Made by a program: the position numbers and the translations under genes. From Flavobacteriaceae bacterium (GTDB lineage: Bacteria > Bacteroidota > Bacteroidia > Flavobacteriales > Flavobacteriaceae), in NCBI GenBank assembly GCA_014763515.1, contig JACXVH010000043.1, positions 1 through 10,011 of the forward strand: 10,011 nucleotides of DNA, written 5' to 3'. This document shows, piece after piece, positions 1 to 5,871 of this stretch (the stretch's first letter is position 1; every line of letters begins with the position of its first letter). The notes under the pieces were generated by a model, which did not search any database, was not told where the DNA came from, and saw only the letters and a program-made list of their open reading frames with translations.

Positions 1-1
1 T

Positions 2-82
2 GTCAATAAATATGACTACACCAAGCATAGCACATCAACAAAAAACAATACAATTAAAACAGTGGAAAAAATTAAATGGTAA
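2..82 (+). CDS. Possible C-terminal end of a + strand gene entering from the left edge
   Basis: Frame 2 is open from the window edge to a TAA at 80-82, giving 26 lysine- and threonine-rich residues ending in KIKW. Purines dominate the first codon positions, as in real coding sequence here, and the frame stops inside the palindrome at 70-109, a usual place for a gene to end. Frame 3 is also open (stop at 105-107), and a minus-strand start in this stretch cannot be excluded. No family can be recognised from so short a piece. This is inference from frame and composition only. Confidence 0.25.
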   Translation, partial: VNKYDYTKHSTSTKNNTIKTVEKIKW

Positions 83-109
83 CAGAATTAATTCTGTTAT
101 CATTTAATT
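70..109 (-). terminator. Long palindrome, probable intrinsic terminator of the queD-like gene
   Basis: Arms 70-89 and 90-109 are reverse complements over 20 bp with one G/T mismatch (79/100), so the RNA can fold into a long hairpin with a short loop around 88-91. Read on the minus strand, it lies about 45 bases after the stop of the pterin synthase gene and is followed by a T-run (complement of the A-run at 66-71). The stem is A+T rich. On the + strand no good T-run follows, so it fits the minus direction better, although it may also end a + strand gene from the left. Confidence 0.6.
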
Positions 110-153
110 ATATTTGAATTATTAACGAGTCAACCTTTTTTAGGACAATTCAT

Positions 154-606
154 TTATAAGTTATCACTTTGATACCATTCCGCATAAGATGTCTCTGTTT
201 CTTGTAATCTTAATGAAAAAAGATTAATACTTTCGGGTAAACGCGCTTTGATTTTAGCAGCAAAGTCAATTACCATATTTTCACTGGTGGGTTGGTAATC
301 TACCAAAATTACATGATGTCCTCGATTTTTTAATTCGTTGGCTAATTCTAGATGAGGAGTGTTTTGATTAAAAACAGTAGCATGATCAAATATGTCTACA
401 ATCTCTTCTTTTACAATTTTCTTTAAATCAGAAAAATCGATAACCATTCCATATTTTACATTACTTGTATCTGTAATAGGTTTTCCTACTACAGTAACCG
501 ATAGTTTATAACTATGACCATGTACATTTTTACATTTTCCATCATAACCATATAATGCATGACCGGTTTCGAAATTAAACTGTTTTGTAATTCTAATTGT
601 ACTCAT
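154..606 (-). CDS. queD: 6-carboxy-5,6,7,8-tetrahydropterin synthase (QueD / PTPS family)
   Basis: This 150-residue protein is of the 6-pyruvoyl-tetrahydropterin synthase/QueD family. QueD converts 7,8-dihydroneopterin triphosphate to 6-carboxytetrahydropterin, an early cytoplasmic step to queuosine (7-deazaguanine) in tRNA. Visible motifs are the zinc ligands H16 (TGHAL) and H29/H31 in the QueD-type C-x3-HGH block (catalytic C25), the D74-H75 pair (FDHATVFN), the substrate-binding PTSENM block (106-111) and the late ET motif (E136). The full domain is present at normal length. The ATG at 606 is preferred over the upstream in-frame ATG at 684: conserved sequence starts directly after it (MSTIRITKQFNFETGHAL), and a promoter -7 box (625-632) lies within the would-be extension. 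It is divergent from the oxygenase at 703. No other queuosine gene is in the window, so a different PTPS-family role cannot be fully excluded. Confidence 0.9.
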   Translation of the reverse strand: MSTIRITKQFNFETGHALYGYDGKCKNVHGHSYKLSVTVVGKPITDTSNVKYGMVIDFSDLKKIVKEEIVDIFDHATVFNQNTPHLELANELKNRGHHVILVDYQPTSENMVIDFAAKIKARLPESINLFSLRLQETETSYAEWYQSDNL

Positions 607-624
607 TCTAAAAAAATTGTTATG

Positions 625-632
625 CAAAGGTA
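625..632 (-). promoter_or_regulatory. Bacteroidota-type -7 box (TACCTTTG) for the queD-like gene
   Basis: Read on the minus strand this is TACCTTTG, a full match to the TAnnTTTG element of the Bacteroidota primary sigma factor. It would start transcription about 12 bases before the ATG at 606. No clear TTG -33 element is seen at the usual distance. Its position argues against translation from the upstream ATG at 684. Confidence 0.5.
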
Positions 633-671
633 TAAAATTTAATAAAGTGATTTTTGTATTGTTTTTAGAAC

Positions 672-679
672 TAAATTTG
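672..679 (+). promoter_or_regulatory. Bacteroidota-type -7 box (TAAATTTG) for the 2OG oxygenase gene
   Basis: TAAATTTG matches TAnnTTTG and lies 23 bases before the ATG at 703, implying a short leader of about 17 bases. A TTG at 654-656 could be the -33 element, but its 15-base spacer is shorter than the usual 17-23. With the box at 625-632 it makes a compact divergent promoter region in the 96-base gap. Confidence 0.45.
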
Positions 680-702
680 CTCACTTTTTATCGCTTTATT
701 TT

Positions 703-1320
703 ATGAGTGAATTTGAATTGATTCCAAAGTATGAAAAGGTTATTACAGACCTTTTGGAACAGCAATTTTCTATTGTTGATGATTTCTTTAATATTGAAGA
801 AATTGAAGATTTAAGAGCTCTTTTATTAGAAAAATATAATGAAGATGAATTTAGGAAGGCAGCAATTGGAAATCAATTCTCAGAACAAATTGTAAAGTCT
901 ATTCGAGGAGATTTTATTTCTTGGATTGATGAAAATAATTTGTTGCCTACTGAAGAAGTTTTTTTTAATAAAATAGACGAGTTTGTAAATTATATGAACA
1001 GGACTTGTTTTTTAGGTATTCAAGAAAAAGAATTTCATTATGCAGTTTACCCGAAAGGGACTTTTTATAAAAGACATTTAGATACTTTTCAAAATGATGA
1101 TTCTAGAAAATTGTCGATAGTTTGTTATTTAAATGATGAGGATTGGAAACCTGAGTATGGAGGTGAATTGGTTATTTTTAAATCTCTAGAGGAAATTAAA
1201 GTTTATCCTTTAAAAGGTAGAGTAGTAATATTCGAAAGTCAGCTTTTAGAACATGAAGTGAGACAAGTAGAACAAATGCGTTTAAGTATTACAGGATGGT
1301 TAAAAACCAGAAAACTTTAG
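703..1320 (+). CDS. 2-oxoglutarate/Fe(II)-dependent oxygenase, SM-20 / prolyl 4-hydroxylase-like
   Basis: This 205-residue protein has a C-terminal double-stranded beta-helix oxygenase domain (about 110-202). The iron-binding triad reads H125-x-D127 (KRHLDTF) and H184 (LEHEV). R193 in RLSITGW, nine residues after the distal His, is the expected 2-oxoglutarate-binding residue. The block YLNDEDW...YGGEL between them is typical of the SM-20/EGLN/P4H-alpha type. The N-terminal 100 residues are acidic and probably helical, and no signal peptide is seen, so the protein is cytoplasmic. Family members hydroxylate prolyl residues of proteins; in bacteria elongation factor Tu is a known target (Pseudomonas PPHD), but the substrate here cannot be told from sequence. 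The gene is monocistronic: its own -7 box lies in front, and its last codons form the left arm of a terminator hairpin. Confidence 0.88.
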   Translation: MSEFELIPKYEKVITDLLEQQFSIVDDFFNIEEIEDLRALLLEKYNEDEFRKAAIGNQFSEQIVKSIRGDFISWIDENNLLPTEEVFFNKIDEFVNYMNRTCFLGIQEKEFHYAVYPKGTFYKRHLDTFQNDDSRKLSIVCYLNDEDWKPEYGGELVIFKSLEEIKVYPLKGRVVIFESQLLEHEVRQVEQMRLSITGWLKTRKL

Positions 1321-1331
1321 TTTTCTGGTTT
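1304..1331. terminator. Bidirectional intrinsic terminator inside the ends of two convergent genes
   Basis: A perfect 12-bp stem (AAACCAGAAAAC at 1304-1315 with GTTTTCTGGTTT at 1320-1331) encloses a 4-base loop. On the + strand it is followed by a run of seven T at 1333-1339, and on the minus strand by TTTTTA (complement of 1301-1306). It therefore fits as terminator for both the oxygenase gene and the minus-strand operon. Its left arm encodes the C-terminus of the oxygenase (TRKL) and its right arm encodes KPEN of the small membrane protein; both stop codons lie in or beside the loop. Confidence 0.85.
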
Positions 1332-1505
1332 GTTTTTTTCTTTCTTTTTTAAGTAGAAAAAGGTAGTATAGGCTATAATAATTAATACTAAAAAGGGTAA
1401 ATAAGTGCCAATTACAACCCCAATTTCATAGCCTTTGTCGGGAGCATTTTTTATTTTCTCCTCAATATTTACTTTTTGCGCTAAACTTATTATTGTTGGA
1501 ATCAT
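1317..1505 (-). CDS. Small single-span membrane protein of unknown function
   Basis: The 62-residue product is not assigned to any family I can name. Residues about 27-51 form one strongly hydrophobic segment (GVVIGTYLPFLVLIIIAY...FFYL), followed by a lysine-rich tail (KKKEKNK), which predicts a cytoplasmic C-terminus. The N-terminal part (residues 1-25) is short and partly amphipathic. It looks like a real gene because its ATG overlaps the TGA of the upstream crotonase gene as ATGA (1502-1505), a classic coupling arrangement, and its end coincides with the operon terminator. It is the last gene of the minus-strand unit. A role with the crotonase or with the surface protein is possible only by context. 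Confidence 0.7.
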   Translation of the reverse strand: MIPTIISLAQKVNIEEKIKNAPDKGYEIGVVIGTYLPFLVLIIIAYTTFFYLKKKEKNKPEN

Positions 1506-2257
1506 GATTTTTTAAATTGATTTAATGCATTTTTTGTAAAATCAGATAATACAAGCCTTCCCGAAATAGCAGCTCTTTCATAAAGTAAATGGTCCCAGTT
1601 TTCTGTTCCTTCCCAAATTACTTTTTTCATTTCATATAAGGCTTCAGGATTATAACTTGCTAACTGTTGAATATATTTGTTTAAGCTTGTATCCATCTCT
1701 TCTGTAGAAGGAAAAACTTCGTTTAATAAACCTTTTTCTTTTGCCCATTGAAAATTTTTCCAACCTGTAGGAAATAAAGTCATTTCACTCATGGCTGCTT
1801 TGCCAATTTTCTTAGAAACTACTGGTTCAATTACGAAAGGACCAATTCCTATGGCAATTTCAGATAATTTTATTGATGTATTTTCAGTTGCAAAAGTATA
1901 ATCACATGCAGCGATAATTCCTACGCCGCCTCCAACAGCTTTTCCTTGAATACGTCCAACAATTAATTTAGGACATTTTCGCATAGCATTAATAACATTT
2001 GCAAAGCCAGAAAAAAATCGATTTCCTTCTTCTAGATTAGTAACAGCTAATAATTCGTCGAAAGAAGCTCCTGCGCAAAAGGCTCCATTTCCTTCACTTT
2101 TTAAAATTATTACAGTAATCTCATTGTCTTTTCCTAAATTGTAAATAGTATCCGTTAAAAGTTGTAATTGACTACTAGGAAACGAGTTGCTCGCAGGATG
2201 GTAAAAACTGACTGTAGCAATGTTTTTTTCTTTTGTAACTGTAATCGTTCCTTCCAT
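1502..2257 (-). CDS. Enoyl-CoA hydratase/isomerase (crotonase) family protein
   Basis: This is a complete 251-residue crotonase-fold protein, the usual length for the family, without signal peptide and so cytoplasmic. The two oxyanion-hole loops are clear: GAFCAGAS (58-65) and GKAVGGGVG (105-113). By alignment to the textbook hydratase blocks, the glutamate after the GGG (Glu144 in rat hydratase) is a glycine here (G113), while the second catalytic glutamate (Glu164) is kept as E133 in KLSEIAIGIGP. One-glutamate members include enoyl-CoA isomerases, so isomerisation or another CoA-ester reaction is more likely than plain hydration; the substrate is unknown. The start codon overlaps the stop of the upstream T9SS protein gene by one base (TAATG), and its own stop overlaps the next ATG, so it is the middle cistron of a tightly coupled trio. 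Methylglutaconyl-CoA hydratase-like annotation is an alternative. Confidence 0.88.
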   Translation of the reverse strand: MEGTITVTKEKNIATVSFYHPASNSFPSSQLQLLTDTIYNLGKDNEITVIILKSEGNGAFCAGASFDELLAVTNLEEGNRFFSGFANVINAMRKCPKLIVGRIQGKAVGGGVGIIAACDYTFATENTSIKLSEIAIGIGPFVIEPVVSKKIGKAAMSEMTLFPTGWKNFQWAKEKGLLNEVFPSTEEMDTSLNKYIQQLASYNPEALYEMKKVIWEGTENWDHLLYERAAISGRLVLSDFTKNALNQFKKS

Positions 2258-5200
2258 TATCTTTTTAAGCTAAAATGCGATTTAAATTCCTTTTTTACAT
2301 TGTCTTGAATATATTCTAATACAAACCAATAATCAGTAGAAGGCATTTGTTTACCAGCAAATGTTCCATCCCATCCGTTACCATCAGAGTAGATTTCTTT
2401 TATAAGTTTGCCATATCTATCAAAAATTGAAATTCTACCATTGAAATTTAATGGTAAGCCAGAAATATTCCATTTGTCATTATAACCATCTCCATTTGGT
2501 GTGAAAAAATTTGGATAAGTTATGGCAACTAAATTTGTAACAGATAATGAACCACAATTTTGAATATCTCTTACGTAAATGGTATAAGTTCCATTAGGTA
2601 AATCAGTAAATGTTGGACTAAGTTGCCAGTTTACTAAATCTAAGCTATATTCATAAACACCATATCCACCAGTTGCGTTACCAATAATTGTTGTAGTGCC
2701 AGACGAAAAAGCTGGTGTAATTACTTCAGCAGTAAAACTTGCTGGTCCAGAAGAAAAAGTTGTAATAATTTCATCAGTAAATTCACATCCAGTAATAGTA
2801 TTTGTTACAGTTACTGTATATGTTCCTGCTTGTTCTATGTTATATTGACTTGATGTTATTGTTGAAAGATCAAGTCCAGCAATGTCTGTTGTCCAAACAT
2901 AACTATAATTCCCAGATGTTTGTGGTGTTGCATCTACTATTTGCGAACCTTGTCCCGTTATAGGGTCTAAACATAATACAAAGTTAACGCCTAAATCAGT
3001 ATCGGGTAATGGGTTAACTATTAATTTTAATTCCTGAATTCCTTTACAGCCAGAATCAGTATTTAATTGACTATCGACTCTTGCCCAAATTGAATTTCCT
3101 CCTGCTACTATATTTCTGTAATTGTTTATATCAGGGATAGAGTTTTGAATTAATTCAGCATCTATATAATTTTCATAATAAGATACAACTAAATAAGGTT
3201 GTTGAGAAACAGGGAAAGCACTTACAATAGTGTTTGTATAAAATGAATCAATATCAAAATAATCATAACCATCATTTGCAGGGTCTGTAGCATCTCTGTA
3301 AATATCACATTGTTCATAATCTACTGGAACAAATGAAGATGGAAATTGGGTTGTAGAAACAACTAAATTTATTTGTGCAATTCTATAACAACCAAACTGA
3401 TTCTCTACCCTTACCCAAACCGAACTACCGTTTGCAGCATGATGTTGGTTAGAATTACTTATGATGGCATTGTTGTTTAAAGCTCCATTATAACTTAAAT
3501 GATAACTAAAATTCACATTTGAGTCAGATGTAATTAGACCATTTGCTTCAGATAGAATAAAATCTGCTAAAGTATCAGTATCATCATCACATTGTCTTAG
3601 TGTTACTGTAGTGTTTAATAAAGTTGGTAATGTATTTACGATTAGATCTAAAGGTGCAATGTTATAGCAGTTGTTTGTATTTGTAATTCTATAATAGATT
3701 GTTTTTGAATTACTATAATATACATTTGGAAGCACATTTATATCATTTTCAGCATCTGATAAAAATTCGTAATATTTAACTGAAGCTATATCGGTTCTTG
3801 TACCAATGATTTGAGGATTTTGAGAATTTAGAGTAAACCTTACGTATCCATTTGTGTCGTCTCCGTCAACATTGTCATCACATAATTCATAAGGAATTGT
3901 GTTAAGAATTGCAGGACTTTGGTTTACATTAACAGTAATTGTTGCAGAAACAGGATCACATACACCATTTGATGGAATACTGTATTTATAAATTCCTGGA
4001 GTGCTATTTGCAGGGTCAAAAATTCCATTTGCAATTATATTTCCATTAAGAGACCAAGTACCTCCAATTGAAATAGGATTTGTACTAGTACCCAAAACAT
4101 TTGCTAAATCTATAACACTATCATCACTACAATAAGTAACAGTTGTTGAATTACCTGCAAAAGGTCCTTGCACAACAGAATTCACTGTTATTTTAATTTC
4201 TATTGTTTCAGAGGGTTGGCCTGGACAATTTTTTGTAAACACATAAAAATAATCACCTAGTGGACTTCCAATAGGGTCAGATGGGTCAAATAATCCGCCG
4301 TTAGCTCTTGGAGGATTTGAAGTACTTCCATAGTACCATGTTCCGCCAGCGTTAGGGTTCCCTGTAATTTTGTCAAATAAATTAATAATTTGACCGGTAC
4401 ATAAATCAACAGTTGCTCCTTTGGGTGAAGCGCCAAATCCAGAAAAATAACCTCCAAATCCAGCCACACCACTTGATCCAAATACACCAACCGCTATTGG
4501 GCTAGTTGATTCAACTGTTACATTACCAGATAAGTTGTTTATTCTATAAGATTCCCAATTTGGATTACCAGCAACAGTAACAGGAATAGCTGTTGTAGGA
4601 ATACCATTAATCGTTACAGTTGCTCCTGCTTGCGTAGCTAAAATTAAATCACTTGTGTAAAGAAAATTTCCAATTTTATTAATTTCTGGTATCATATCTA
4701 CACTTTTTTGCCAGAAACAATTTAACGGAGGTATAAAGAAAAATCCATTGGTAGCATGTCCCAGATTACCTGCAACGATTTGATATAAATAAAATTTTTT
4801 ATTTCCACTTAAATACATGTTCTTATTAGAACCAGATCCTTGAAAATTAAAAGTTGGCACTAAAAAATAATCTCCTGCATTTAGAGTAATTATTGGGGTG
4901 GAGTTGCCATTAATAAAGATTTGAGTATTATCCTCATGTGCAATAACAAGCGGCCTTTCTGTGATATCATCCCCATTACCTTTCATAATAACATATTCAT
5001 CTCCAATTTGATCATATGGTACAATTTGATCTAAATTAAAATCTTGTCCTTCAGTGGGTGTATCCATTCCTCCGCATAAATTTCCTGTGTTTACTACTAT
5101 TGGTTTGTCCGAAGTAAGTAGTGCACCAACAAAACCTCTCAAATTTGCCGAAGGATACCCATTAGTAACATTACCAGAAATAACTACACTTTGTCCTTTT

Positions 5201-5802
5201 TGTAAAAAAAATGTTTGAGTTGGACTTGAAAAATTATTCGCACCATCAATAAAAGAAATATTAGAATCATAATCAGACAAATTAACAGTGGTATTATCTT
5301 CAGTAGCCATGAAGCTAGAAACAAAGTTTCTAATACTCCCTAAATCATTTTGAGGTAAACTACCTAATCGAAATATTGTTCCAGCTCCAGTTTTTCCTTT
5401 TGATGATAAAAATTCAGCATGATTTTCTGCCCTTACTCTGAAACTTACATAAAAATCATAATCACCTTCTAGAATTAATCCTTTATTATTCATAACATGA
5501 CCCACATCAGTTCTGTCAAGCATCATAACTGAAGGTTGAGAATTTCCAATAGGGATAATTACTGGATTACCTTGTGAAATTGTGACTGGAGGAACAAAGT
5601 TTCCACCATTTCCTTTTTTTATTGTTACCTGAAAAGGTGTAGGCTCAGGAGTTGATATATATATATAATGATCCAATACTAAAGGGTCATTTGTTAAATC
5701 CTCATTTGCATGTAAAGGTGGAATCCAATGCTTGTTACTTAGTTGGGCATTTGAAATTAAGGATAATGTTAAAGCTATTATTAGGTATATTGTTTTTTTC
5801 AC
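2257..5802 (-). CDS. T9SS type B sorting-domain surface protein with IgGFc-binding-like N-terminus
   Basis: This large secreted protein has 1181 residues. Residues 1-20 are a Sec signal peptide (MKKTIYLIIALTLSLISNAQ). About 30-460 resembles the IgGFc-binding N-terminal domain, as three successive beta modules with blocks such as ATEDNTTV (166-173), KGQSVVISG and LLTSDKPIVV. Ig-like segments follow (GTWYYG near 487, GTWSLNG near 581), then three repeats of about 100 residues opening with a C-D rich motif (CDD at 641, 738; CDI at 832), a further Ig-like segment (932-1015) and a SprB-repeat-like unit (1020-1093). The C-terminus (1096-1181) is the gliding-associated type B sorting domain (TIGR04131/CHU_C), beginning NFFTPNGDGYNDKW and ending in KSHFSLKR. 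It should cross the outer membrane by the type IX system and stay on the surface or be released; adhesion is inferred, not shown. The start codon is GTG; an in-frame TAA nine bases upstream excludes a longer form. It heads a coupled trio with the crotonase and small membrane protein genes. Confidence 0.9.
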   Translation of the reverse strand: MKKTIYLIIALTLSLISNAQLSNKHWIPPLHANEDLTNDPLVLDHYIYISTPEPTPFQVTIKKGNGGNFVPPVTISQGNPVIIPIGNSQPSVMMLDRTDVGHVMNNKGLILEGDYDFYVSFRVRAENHAEFLSSKGKTGAGTIFRLGSLPQNDLGSIRNFVSSFMATEDNTTVNLSDYDSNISFIDGANNFSSPTQTFFLQKGQSVVISGNVTNGYPSANLRGFVGALLTSDKPIVVNTGNLCGGMDTPTEGQDFNLDQIVPYDQIGDEYVIMKGNGDDITERPLVIAHEDNTQIFINGNSTPIITLNAGDYFLVPTFNFQGSGSNKNMYLSGNKKFYLYQIVAGNLGHATNGFFFIPPLNCFWQKSVDMIPEINKIGNFLYTSDLILATQAGATVTINGIPTTAIPVTVAGNPNWESYRINNLSGNVTVESTSPIAVGVFGSSGVAGFGGYFSGFGASPKGATVDLCTGQIINLFDKITGNPNAGGTWYYGSTSNPPRANGGLFDPSDPIGSPLGDYFYVFTKNCPGQPSETIEIKITVNSVVQGPFAGNSTTVTYCSDDSVIDLANVLGTSTNPISIGGTWSLNGNIIANGIFDPANSTPGIYKYSIPSNGVCDPVSATITVNVNQSPAILNTIPYELCDDNVDGDDTNGYVRFTLNSQNPQIIGTRTDIASVKYYEFLSDAENDINVLPNVYYSNSKTIYYRITNTNNCYNIAPLDLIVNTLPTLLNTTVTLRQCDDDTDTLADFILSEANGLITSDSNVNFSYHLSYNGALNNNAIISNSNQHHAANGSSVWVRVENQFGCYRIAQINLVVSTTQFPSSFVPVDYEQCDIYRDATDPANDGYDYFDIDSFYTNTIVSAFPVSQQPYLVVSYYENYIDAELIQNSIPDINNYRNIVAGGNSIWARVDSQLNTDSGCKGIQELKLIVNPLPDTDLGVNFVLCLDPITGQGSQIVDATPQTSGNYSYVWTTDIAGLDLSTITSSQYNIEQAGTYTVTVTNTITGCEFTDEIITTFSSGPASFTAEVITPAFSSGTTTIIGNATGGYGVYEYSLDLVNWQLSPTFTDLPNGTYTIYVRDIQNCGSLSVTNLVAITYPNFFTPNGDGYNDKWNISGLPLNFNGRISIFDRYGKLIKEIYSDGNGWDGTFAGKQMPSTDYWFVLEYIQDNVKKEFKSHFSLKR
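3013..3897 (-). repeat. Three tandem Asp-rich repeats within the T9SS surface protein
   Basis: Protein residues about 636-930 hold three diverged repeats of 90-110 residues. Each starts with a cysteine followed by acidic residues (ELCDDNVDGDD, RQCDDDTDT, EQCDIYRDATD), has a central tyrosine-rich strand (VKYYEF, FSYHLSY, VVSYYENY), then a W/Y-x-R-V/I strand (IYYRITN, VWVRVEN, IWARVDS), a second cysteine (NCYNIA, GCYRIA, GCKGIQ) and a closing L-x-V strand. The paired cysteines and acidic loops suggest disulfide- and calcium-stabilised beta domains; that is inference. Confidence 0.65.
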
Positions 5803-5830
5803 AATAGTTAATTAGGATGTTAAAATTTCA

Positions 5831-5838
5831 CAAATTTA
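5831..5838 (-). promoter_or_regulatory. Bacteroidota-type -7 box (TAAATTTG) before the T9SS surface protein gene
   Basis: On the minus strand the site reads TAAATTTG, a full TAnnTTTG match 28 bases before the GTG at 5802, in the 69-base gap after the barrel gene. No convincing -33 TTG is present. It could give the three-gene unit its own transcript; since no hairpin terminator occurs in this gap, read-through from the barrel gene is equally possible. Confidence 0.4.
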
Positions 5839-5871
5839 CAAAGTAGAATTGAGATAAAGTCTGAATAAAAG

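Noticed and set aside
607..684. 26-residue N-terminal extension of the pterin synthase from an ATG at 684
   Set aside because: The extension is low-complexity, not family-like, and contains a -7 promoter box; the conserved domain starts right at the ATG at 606.
4257..4490. Open frame of 77 codons within the T9SS gene, same strand, other frame
   Set aside because: Its composition is leucine-rich out-of-frame translation of the large gene, whose frame has clear domains.
5803..5871. Terminator between the barrel gene and the T9SS surface protein gene
   Set aside because: Only T-rich sequence follows the barrel stop on the minus strand; no stem of useful length could be found.
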